5,766 nt of DNA from Desulfuromonadaceae bacterium (GTDB lineage Bacteria > Desulfobacterota > Desulfuromonadia > Desulfuromonadales > Geopsychrobacteraceae). How positions within the stretch are numbered: position 1 is the first letter of the stretch; every line of letters starts with the position of its first letter. Both the position numbers and the translations under genes were made by a program. The notes under the pieces are model-generated. The model did not search any database and was not told where the DNA came from. It was given only the letters and a program-made list of their open reading frames with translations. The DNA lies in contig WTCI01000281.1 in assembly GCA_013138655.1 (NCBI GenBank), positions 1 through 5,766 of the forward strand. The letters are read 5' to 3'. Shown in pieces: positions 1-5,575 of this stretch.

Positions 1-413
1 GGGTTGACCTCGTCGGTCGGCAGATCGAACTTTTCACCCTTAAAACGGTTGGTGACAACTTCATACTCATAAGCTAGATCCTGCAGATCACACTCACCAG
101 CTTTATCACAGATAGGACATTCCACCACATGATTCACCAACAAAAACTCAAGAACAGTTTTTCGAACCTTGTAGATTTCATCCGACATGGTTGTGACTAC
201 CATCCCCTCGGTCACCGGGGTGGTGCAGGAAGGAATCAGGCGACCCTTCATCTGTTCAACTTCAACCAGACAGACGCGACAGGCACCATAGGGAAGCAGC
301 TTCTTCGCGTAACAAAGCACCGGAATATAGATGCCAGCTTCCTTGGCAGCCTCGTAAATAGTGGCTGTTTTGCTGACCGTTATCTGTTTTCCGTCAATCG
401 TAAGATTAACCAT
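1..413 (-). CDS. nuoG: NADH-quinone oxidoreductase subunit G, N-terminal part (runs off left edge)
   Basis: This is the first 137 codons of NuoG, the largest subunit of the peripheral arm, which passes electrons from NuoF towards the quinone module. The translation starts MVNLTIDGKQITVSK and has a plant-type [2Fe-2S] ferredoxin fold with cluster N1b ligands C34, C45, C48 and C63 (C-x10-C-x2-C-x14-C). The His-Cys3 motif of [4Fe-4S] cluster N5 follows, with H95, C99, C102 and C108. This ligand order is diagnostic for NuoG and for the related N-terminus of NAD-linked [FeFe] hydrogenases; the nuoA-F context decides for NuoG. The start has a GAGG Shine-Dalgarno a few bases upstream and lies 38 bp after the nuoF stop. 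The molybdopterin-oxidoreductase-like remainder is outside the window, so intactness cannot be judged. Confidence 0.96.
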   Translation of the reverse strand, partial: MVNLTIDGKQITVSKTATIYEAAKEAGIYIPVLCYAKKLLPYGACRVCLVEVEQMKGRLIPSCTTPVTEGMVVTTMSDEIYKVRKTVLEFLLVNHVVECPICDKAGECDLQDLAYEYEVVTNRFKGEKFDLPTDEVN

Positions 414-451
414 CTTAACCTCGTATCAGAACTCAAAGACAGTGAGTGCGA

Positions 452-2233
452 CTATTCGATTGCCATGAAACGACAAGCGTCATAACAGGAGGTACACCTG
501 GTGCATATATCCAGATTGATCTTTGCCACCTGACCTTTTTCCCATTCAATCGCGTCAACAGGGCAGACTCGCGGGCACAATCCACACTTTTTGCATTTAT
601 CTTCAATCACCCGGAAATGCAGCAACGGCTTACAGGAGTGTGATGGACACTCACCTTCCTTAATATGTGCCTCATATTCATGACGGAAGTAACGAATTGT
701 CGAAAGAACCGGGTTGGGAGCCGTCTGACCAAGACCACAGAGTGAACTCTTTTTGATATCGTAGGCCATATCCTCTAGCATATCGATATCACCTTCCTGA
801 CCCTTACCCTCGGTAATCCGCTCAAGGATCTCAAGCATGATTTTCAGACCGATACGGCAGGGAATACACTTACCGCAGGACTCAACCCGGGTAAAATTGA
901 GGAAGAAGCGGGCGATATCGACCATACAGGTGGTTTCGTCCATAACAACCAGACCACCGGAACCCATCATCGCACCAGCCTTGATCAATGAATCATAATC
1001 GACCTCGGCATCCAGTCCCTCTGCCGGCAAACAACCACCGGAAGGGCCACCGGCCTGAACCGCTTTAAACTTACGGTTATTTTCGATGCCGCCGCAAACA
1101 TCGTAAATAACTTCCTTCATGGTGGTCCCGGCGGGAACTTCAACCAGACCGGTGTGCTTAACCTTACCGGTCAGAGCAAAAATCTTGGTGCCCTTGGTGC
1201 CCTCAGTACCGATAGAAGAATACCAATCTGCACCGTTGTAGAAGATATACGAAACGTTGGCGTAGGTTTCAACGTTGTTGATGTTGGTCGGCTTGCCCCA
1301 GAGGCCTTTGACGGCCGGGAAAGGCGGGCGCGGCCGAGACATTCCACGGTGGCCCTCAATCGAGGCCATCAGTGCGGTTTCTTCACCACAAACAAAGGCA
1401 CCGGCACCGGCTTTGATACGCATATCCAGCGGAAAACCAAACCCCATGCAATCTTTGCCGAGGTAACCTTTTTCGTAACAGGTATCGATCGCCAGCTGCA
1501 GACGCTTAATGGCCAGCGGATACTCAGCACGGACATACACATAGGCGAATTTACAGCCTATCGCATAAGCCGCAATCATCATTCCCTCGATCAACCCATA
1601 GGGATCGCCTTCGAGAACCGATCGATCCATAAATGCACCTGGATCACCCTCATCCGCATTACAAATCAGGTATTTATGATCACCCGGTGATCCTTTAGCA
1701 AAAGTCCATTTCATGCCGGTCGGGAAACCGCCGCCGCCACGACCGCGCAGTCCGGATTTCTTGACCTCTTCAATGACCTCATCCTGGGTCATGGTGACCG
1801 CTTTTTTGATCCCCTCAAATCCTCTATTGGCGACGAACTCATCCAAACTCTCAGCGTCGATGACTCCACACCGGGAGAAGATAACCCGCTGTTGCTTCTC
1901 AAGGAACTTATTATAGTAGGGGCCAGCGACCTTCTTTGCGATAGGACCTTCGCCGAGAATATGTTCATCGACAATTTGGGGAACAAGTTCAGCGGTCACA
2001 AAGTCATAAGTAACCGGGTCCTTGCCGGGCAGACAGACATCAACCAGCACATCGTTGGCGCAGAGACCGCGACAACCGGTACTATTAACTTGACAGGCAC
2101 TACCGATTTTAGCTGCGACGCCCTTCTTTTTGAACTCTTCTTCGAATGCGGCAACAACATCAGCGGCTCCGGAGGCAAAGCCACCGGTTCCTGTACAGAT
2201 AAGAATCTTTAAATTTTCAGCAGTTTCGGACAT
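452..2233 (-). CDS. nuoF: NADH-quinone oxidoreductase subunit F, long form with extra N- and C-terminal Fe-S domains
   Basis: NuoF oxidises NADH with FMN and feeds electrons into the iron-sulfur chain of complex I at the cytoplasmic tip. The protein has 593 residues against about 445 in E. coli. Residues 1-100 are a thioredoxin-like [2Fe-2S] domain with C13, C54 and C58, but Gly18 where a fourth cysteine is expected. The core follows: the FMN/NADH glycine loop GRGGGGFPTG (164-173), NADEGDPGAFMDR (192-204), CGEETAL (282-288), an SLBB segment, and cluster N3 ligands C453, C456, C459 and C499. A linker holds H523, C529, H532 and C534. The end is a 2x[4Fe-4S] ferredoxin domain with C547/C550/C553/C557 and C577/C580/C583/C587. 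This layout matches HydB/HndC hydrogenase flavin subunits and, from memory, Geobacter NuoF. The complete nuo context makes NuoF the best name. GAGG lies 8 nt before the ATG. Confidence 0.96.
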   Translation of the reverse strand: MSETAENLKILICTGTGGFASGAADVVAAFEEEFKKKGVAAKIGSACQVNSTGCRGLCANDVLVDVCLPGKDPVTYDFVTAELVPQIVDEHILGEGPIAKKVAGPYYNKFLEKQQRVIFSRCGVIDAESLDEFVANRGFEGIKKAVTMTQDEVIEEVKKSGLRGRGGGGFPTGMKWTFAKGSPGDHKYLICNADEGDPGAFMDRSVLEGDPYGLIEGMMIAAYAIGCKFAYVYVRAEYPLAIKRLQLAIDTCYEKGYLGKDCMGFGFPLDMRIKAGAGAFVCGEETALMASIEGHRGMSRPRPPFPAVKGLWGKPTNINNVETYANVSYIFYNGADWYSSIGTEGTKGTKIFALTGKVKHTGLVEVPAGTTMKEVIYDVCGGIENNRKFKAVQAGGPSGGCLPAEGLDAEVDYDSLIKAGAMMGSGGLVVMDETTCMVDIARFFLNFTRVESCGKCIPCRIGLKIMLEILERITEGKGQEGDIDMLEDMAYDIKKSSLCGLGQTAPNPVLSTIRYFRHEYEAHIKEGECPSHSCKPLLHFRVIEDKCKKCGLCPRVCPVDAIEWEKGQVAKINLDICTRCTSCYDACRFMAIE

Positions 2234-2271
2234 AAATCAATCCTCGATACCCAGTACGGTGTATAACAGAA

Positions 2272-2781
2272 TCAGTCCATTGCCTGATATTTGTCGATGA
2301 CAGCGTCCATCTTCTTGACATTCAAGCTTCCATAGGTTGCATCGTTCACCATGATGACCGGAGCCATGCCGCAAGCACCGATACATGCGACATATTCTGC
2401 TGTGAATTTCAAATCTTCTGTCGTCTCAGCGTGCGTAATTCCCAAACGGCCCTCTAACGTTTCACCGAGACGACCGGCACCCTTAACGTGACAGGCCGTT
2501 CCCATACAAACGCGGATAATGTACTTACCACGCGGCTTCATGTGGAACTGCGCATAAAAAGTCAACACACCGTATATCTGGCTGGTGTAGACGTTCAGAC
2601 GTTCAGCAGTCAAATGCACAGTCGCTTCAGGAATATAACCGTACTCTTCTTGAATTCCCTGCAATACCGGCATCAAGTTCCCGGTCATATCCAGGTACTT
2701 GTCAATGACCTTGTTTGCTGCTGCCAGATCGATTTCCTGCTCATCGACCTCTTCTTGAACCTGCTCAGCGCTTTCAGTCAT
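2272..2781 (-). CDS. nuoE: NADH-quinone oxidoreductase subunit E (24 kDa-type, [2Fe-2S])
   Basis: NuoE pairs with NuoF in the NADH-oxidising module and carries the off-pathway [2Fe-2S] cluster N1a. The 169-residue product has an N-terminal helical part (about 20-80, with the family-typical stretch GVLTFYAQFHMKPRGKY at 71-87) and a thioredoxin-like C-terminal domain. All four cluster ligands are present: C92 and C97 (C-x4-C) and C133 and C137 (C-x3-C). The length is normal for the family. The first 18 residues are rich in Glu, Asp and Gln and probably form a loose tail. The start is supported by an AGAGG Shine-Dalgarno about 5 nt upstream. It begins 25 bp after the nuoD stop and ends 38 bp before nuoF. 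Because the four ligands are intact here, the incomplete set in the similar domain of NuoF is not a general feature of this complex. Confidence 0.97.
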   Translation of the reverse strand: MTESAEQVQEEVDEQEIDLAAANKVIDKYLDMTGNLMPVLQGIQEEYGYIPEATVHLTAERLNVYTSQIYGVLTFYAQFHMKPRGKYIIRVCMGTACHVKGAGRLGETLEGRLGITHAETTEDLKFTAEYVACIGACGMAPVIMVNDATYGSLNVKKMDAVIDKYQAMD

Positions 2782-2806
2782 AATTTCCTCTTACACACCT
2801 TGATGA

Positions 2807-3988
2807 TTAACGGTCGATCTCACCGAGAACGATATCGAGAGTACCGATAACGGCGACAACGTCTGCCAAAAACTTCCCCTCAACCATTTGCGGCAGACCC
2901 TGCAAATTGACGAAGGAGGGCGGACGGACCTTCATCCGCAACGGTTTCGGCGAACCATCAGAGACCAGATAGAAACCAAGCTCACCCTTCGGCGCCTCGA
3001 CACCCTGATATACCTCGCCCGGTTCAGGCGAAAAACCTTCAGTGACAATCTTGAAGTGATGGATCAAGCCCTCAATGGTCTCCACAACATCCTGTTTCGG
3101 CGGCAGAACCACTTTCGGGCAGTCCGCAAGGATCGGGCCGGGCTTCAACTTGTCCAGCGCCTGCAAAACAATCAGACTCGCCTGACGCATTTCATCCAAG
3201 CGGGCCTTGTAGCGAGCAAAGGTGTCGCCTTCTTCAAATACCGGCACTTCAAAGTCGTAATCTTCATAACCGCTGTAGGGATTATCACGACGCAGATCCC
3301 AATCAACACCGGAAGCACGCAATGAAGGGCCGGTAATACCGATATCGATCGCTGCCTCAGCACTGATATGGCCCACGCCAATGGTCCGCTTCTGCCAGAT
3401 CCTGTTACCGGTCAACAGACCTTCATAGGTCTCAATGTGGCCCGGCATCGACTCAGCAAAATCTCGGATGTCCTTCTCCAGACCATCCGGCAGATCAGCC
3501 GAGAGACCACCGACACGGAAGTAATTGGAAGTCATCCGGGCGCCGGACACCTTCTCGTAGATGTCAGTGATATCTTCACGCTCACGGAAGCAGTAAAGAA
3601 AAACGGTCATCGCACCAATGTCGAGTGCGTGGCAGGCCATCCAGACCAAGTGACTCTTCAAGCGGGTCAATTCGTTCATCAGGACACGAATAACCTTGGC
3701 TCTTTCCGGAATTTTATCAGTGATCCCAAGCAACTTCTCAACCGCCAGGACATAACCGAGATTATTGCTCATCGGTGCCAGATAATCGAGTCGGTCCGTC
3801 AAGGGAATAATCTGATGATAGGTCCGGTACTCGCTAAGCTTCTCTGTCCCGCGATGCAGGAAACCGATATGCGGAGTCGCCTTCTGCACAACCTCGCCAT
3901 CAAGCTCCAGGATCAATTGCAACACACCGTGAGTTGACGGGTGTTGTGGCCCCATGTTGATGACCATCGTTTCGGTGTTAAATGCCAT
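2807..3988 (-). CDS. nuoD: NADH-quinone oxidoreductase subunit D (49 kDa-type, quinone site)
   Basis: NuoD forms, with NuoB, the pocket where quinone is reduced. It descends from the large subunit of [NiFe] hydrogenases but lacks the metal-binding cysteines. The 393-residue product is full length for an unfused NuoD. Near the N-terminus is GPQHPSTHGV (14-22), whose H20 matches the quinone-binding His38 of Thermus Nqo4. Y69 in TDRLDYLAPMSNN matches Tyr87 of that protein, with the same offset of 18. The family motif PHIGFLHRGTEKL is at 39-51 and the conserved end LDIVLGEIDR is intact. It is separate from nuoC, unlike the nuoCD fusion of E. coli. The start is supported by GAGG 8 nt before the ATG. 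It lies 42 bp after the nuoC stop. Confidence 0.98.
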   Translation of the reverse strand: MAFNTETMVINMGPQHPSTHGVLQLILELDGEVVQKATPHIGFLHRGTEKLSEYRTYHQIIPLTDRLDYLAPMSNNLGYVLAVEKLLGITDKIPERAKVIRVLMNELTRLKSHLVWMACHALDIGAMTVFLYCFREREDITDIYEKVSGARMTSNYFRVGGLSADLPDGLEKDIRDFAESMPGHIETYEGLLTGNRIWQKRTIGVGHISAEAAIDIGITGPSLRASGVDWDLRRDNPYSGYEDYDFEVPVFEEGDTFARYKARLDEMRQASLIVLQALDKLKPGPILADCPKVVLPPKQDVVETIEGLIHHFKIVTEGFSPEPGEVYQGVEAPKGELGFYLVSDGSPKPLRMKVRPPSFVNLQGLPQMVEGKFLADVVAVIGTLDIVLGEIDR

Positions 3989-4030
3989 TTGGTATGCCTC
4001 GTCCAGTTAAGGAATAGTTTATCGCACCAA

Positions 4031-4516
4031 TCAGGAAAGACGGCCCTGATAAGGTTCACGGTCCGGCCCCTGCAGAGGGTAATCTTTGCGTAGCGGATGT
4101 CCTTCCCAATCGGCCGGCATCAGAATGCGCCGCAGATCGGGATGACCGTTAAAACTGATCCCCATCAGATCCCAGCACTCACGCTCATGCCAATTGGCGG
4201 TCCCCCAGACAGTGCTGACAGTATCAACATTGGCATTTTCCTCAGCCACCGGAACCTTGATCCGGATACGCTGCTTGGTGGTGATGTTGTACAGATTATA
4301 AACCACCATGAACCGAGGAGTCAGCTTACCGAGATAATCGACACCGCACAGATCGCAGAGAAAATTGTAACCGAGATCATCACGCATGAAGGTGCAGACC
4401 TCGACAATCCGCTCTTTTTCAATGGTCACTGTGGTTTCACCACGGTGCTCGACGACATCCAGAACGGCCGAGGAAAACTTTGCTTTCAGCTTTTCAACAA
4501 TTGCTTGATCGCTCAT
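4031..4516 (-). CDS. nuoC: NADH-quinone oxidoreductase subunit C (30 kDa-type)
   Basis: NuoC is a cofactor-free structural subunit that binds NuoD and NuoB in the connecting module of the peripheral arm. The product has 161 residues, normal for a stand-alone NuoC. The C-terminal signature of the 30-kDa family is intact: WHERECWDLMGI (109-120), then FNGHPDLRRILMP (122-134), W137 and GHPLRKDYPLQGP (139-151). The N-terminal half (1-80) is the alpha/beta domain that packs on NuoD. Cysteines at 41, 54, 57 and 114 do not form a known cluster motif, and the family is not known to bind a metal. The start has AGGA 8 nt upstream. Spacing is 32 bp from the nuoB stop and 42 bp to nuoD. Confidence 0.97.
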   Translation of the reverse strand: MSDQAIVEKLKAKFSSAVLDVVEHRGETTVTIEKERIVEVCTFMRDDLGYNFLCDLCGVDYLGKLTPRFMVVYNLYNITTKQRIRIKVPVAEENANVDTVSTVWGTANWHERECWDLMGISFNGHPDLRRILMPADWEGHPLRKDYPLQGPDREPYQGRLS

Positions 4517-4548
4517 TGACTTTGTCCTGTCCTAATCGCTGGCGGCCA

Positions 4549-5067
4549 TCAGGCCGGGTGGTGAATCACTTCACCGATGCCGATAACGGCACCAAAAGTA
4601 TTACGCTCTGCCCGGATCTTCTCCTGCAGCTTCATCAAGCCGTAAAGGAGACCTTCCGGACGCGGCGGGCAGCCGGGAATATAGACATCAACCGGTATCT
4701 CCTCATCGACCCCCTGAACAACACTATAGGTATCAAAAATACCGCCCGAGCAAGCACAAGCACCCATCGCAATAACGTACTTGGGTTCCGGCATCTGCTC
4801 ATAAAGAACCTTGATAACCGGCACCATCTTTTTAGTGACCGTCCCGGCAATGATAAGAACATCAGACTGGCGTGGCGAAGCACGGAACAGAATTCCCATC
4901 CGGTCAAGGTCAAAGCGTGCAGCGCCGGTCGCCATCATCTCGATCGCACAACATGCCAGACCGAAAGTCAGCGGCCACATGGAACTTGCTCGCGACCAGT
5001 TGACTAACTTATCCAGGCTGGTGACAACAAATCCGCTCCCGAGAGTCTTTGGTTGCTCTATTCCCAT
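4549..5067 (-). CDS. nuoB: NADH-quinone oxidoreductase subunit B (PSST-type, cluster N2)
   Basis: NuoB carries [4Fe-4S] cluster N2, the last electron carrier before quinone. From the chosen start the product has 172 residues ([13 protein letters not shown]). The N2 ligands are present: tandem C39 and C40 in [12 protein letters not shown]104 in MGACACSGG and C133 in [11 protein letters not shown]. The extra C106 sits where many homologues have Ser or Asn. The open frame extends to an ATG at 5088 (179 residues), but that ATG has no ribosome binding site, while AAGGAG lies 7 nt before the ATG at 5067. The chosen start also gives the usual family length and a 10-bp overlap with the end of nuoA, consistent with coupled translation. 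Confidence 0.97.
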   Translation of the reverse strand: MGIEQPKTLGSGFVVTSLDKLVNWSRASSMWPLTFGLACCAIEMMATGAARFDLDRMGILFRASPRQSDVLIIAGTVTKKMVPVIKVLYEQMPEPKYVIAMGACACSGGIFDTYSVVQGVDEEIPVDVYIPGCPPRPEGLLYGLMKLQEKIRAERNTFGAVIGIGEVIHHPA

Positions 5068-5414
5068 TCCAGAGCTCCTTTTTTCCATACGTAGATAAAG
5101 CCGACGATCAGAATACTAATGAAAACACCCATCTCGATGAAACCAAAAATCCCCAAGCGCTTGAACATAACCGCCCAAGGATAAAGAAATACGACTTCAA
5201 TATCGAAAAGAATGAACAGCATCGCGATCACGTAGAACTTGATGGAGAAACGATTCTCCGCCAAACCGAGCAGCGGCATTCCACATTCATACGGAGCCAG
5301 CTTGACATCACTGGGCTTTTTCATCCCGATCAAGCGGGAGAATATGACCGACCCGAGTGCAAAAGCCAAGGCGAAGCCGACGACAACGAGAATCGGCAAA
5401 TAACTATCCAGCAT
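5058..5414 (-). CDS. nuoA: NADH-quinone oxidoreductase subunit A (ND3-type membrane subunit)
   Basis: NuoA is a small membrane subunit at the junction of the two arms, next to the quinone entry channel. From the chosen start the product has 118 residues ([15 protein letters not shown]). Three membrane helices are evident at about 5-29, 58-80 and 88-110. The long loop between the first two holds the conserved KLAPYECG (38-45) with Cys44. The acidic pair D71 and E73 in [11 protein letters not shown] is typical of the family. The open frame begins at an ATG at 5432 (124 residues), but that codon lacks a Shine-Dalgarno, whereas AAGGAG lies 8 nt before the ATG at 5414. It is the first gene of the operon, with 352 bp of non-coding sequence upstream in the window. 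Confidence 0.96.
   Translation of the reverse strand: MLDSYLPILVVVGFALAFALGSVIFSRLIGMKKPSDVKLAPYECGMPLLGLAENRFSIKFYVIAMLFILFDIEVVFLYPWAVMFKRLGIFGFIEMGVFISILIVGFIYVWKKGALEWE
5075..5080 (-). promoter_or_regulatory. Shine-Dalgarno site of nuoB
   Basis: The minus strand reads AAGGAG, 7 nt before the ATG at 5067. It lies inside the coding end of nuoA and decides the nuoB start in favour of 5067 over the upstream ATG at 5088. Confidence 0.9.
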
Positions 5415-5422
5415 AAAACCAG

Positions 5423-5428
5423 CTCCTT
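5423..5428 (-). promoter_or_regulatory. Shine-Dalgarno site of nuoA
   Basis: The minus strand reads AAGGAG, 8 nt before the ATG at 5414. The in-frame ATG at 5432 directly precedes this site and has no purine-rich sequence of its own, so the shorter nuoA is preferred. Confidence 0.88.
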
Positions 5429-5466
5429 CCATTGAAGAAATTTTGGACCGTTATATTAGATGTGAG

Positions 5467-5503
5467 CAAAACAGCAACACCTGCGTAGACAAAACAGCAA
5501 TAC
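5467..5503. repeat. Imperfect tandem direct repeat in the nuo leader
   Basis: CAAAACAGCAA occurs on the plus strand at 5467-5477 and again at 5490-5500. With one mismatch the match extends to CAAAACAGCAAYAC (5467-5480 and 5490-5503). The period is 23 bp, close to two helical turns, so a regulator could bind both copies on one face of the DNA. The repeat lies downstream of the candidate promoter at 5525-5552, where a bound protein could block transcription. The pattern is seen in the sequence; a regulatory role is inference. Confidence 0.5.
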
Positions 5504-5511
5504 TTGCCCCA
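5496..5511 (-). promoter_or_regulatory. Weak sigma-54-like -24/-12 element
   Basis: The minus strand reads TGGGGCAAGTATTGCT. The GG and GC dinucleotides have the -24/-12 spacing of RpoN promoters, and the TTGCT half matches well, but the first half departs from TGGCACG at several bases. Part of the match is made by the direct repeat that overlaps it. It would start transcription about 70 bp before nuoA. RpoN is used widely in Geobacter relatives, so I record it as a weak alternative. Confidence 0.2.
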
Positions 5512-5524
5512 CAGCGAGTCGCAA

Positions 5525-5552
5525 ATTAGGATAAACACCCATGGCATGTCAA
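5525..5552 (-). promoter_or_regulatory. Candidate sigma-70 promoter of the nuo operon
   Basis: The minus strand has a perfect -35 hexamer TTGACA (5552-5547), a 16-bp spacer and CCTAAT (5530-5525), which matches the -10 consensus at four of six positions. Transcription would start near 5517, leaving a leader of about 100 nt before nuoA. It is the best promoter-like match on this strand upstream of nuoA. The weak -10 suggests an activator may help. Confidence 0.5.
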
Positions 5553-5559
5553 GCAAAAA

Positions 5560-5575
5560 ATACAGTATACTGTAT
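5560..5575. promoter_or_regulatory. Perfect 16-bp palindrome, probable operator
   Basis: The sequence ATACAGTATACTGTAT is identical to its reverse complement over 16 bp. It lies 7 bp upstream of the -35 hexamer of the candidate nuo promoter and 9 bp from a TTGACT on the plus strand at 5585-5590. This fits a binding site for a dimeric regulator between divergent promoters. The half-sites are arranged as ACAG-TATA-CTGT, the opposite way round from the E. coli LexA box. I cannot name the regulator. A short hairpin with a following T-run on the minus strand (5554-5559 are all T or G) is the alternative reading. Confidence 0.5.

Noticed and set aside
1154..1690. Long plus-strand open frame (178 codons) opposite nuoF
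   Set aside because: It is antisense to the best conserved core of nuoF and its translation resembles no family; it is a by-product of nuoF codon use.
452..2233. Reading the nuoE-nuoF-nuoG block as an NAD-linked [FeFe] hydrogenase (HydC, HydB and HydA)
   Set aside because: NuoA, B, C and D precede it in the standard complex I order with normal spacing, and the hydrogenase H-cluster would be in the part of nuoG outside the window. The nuo reading is much more likely, though the left edge should be checked.
3368..3937. Plus-strand open frame (189 codons) opposite nuoD
   Set aside because: It is fully antisense to nuoD, whose motifs are intact; there is no separate promoter, and the product looks like no known family.
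4480..5007. Plus-strand open frame (175 codons) opposite nuoB and the start of nuoC
   Set aside because: It spans the antisense of two well-supported genes and their spacer; the product is not recognisable.
5514..5522. Short dyad GCGA-G-TCGC near the presumed transcription start
   Set aside because: Four-base arms are too short to stand out from chance.
5560..5575. LexA (SOS) box
   Set aside because: LexA boxes of the E. coli type read CTGT-N8-ACAG; here the halves are reversed, ACAG-N4-CTGT.
5554..5575. Rho-independent terminator on the minus strand (palindrome followed by a T-run)
   Set aside because: The stem is only about six mostly A/T pairs with a TATA loop, and no upstream minus-strand gene is evident. 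Operator is preferred, but not excluded as terminator.
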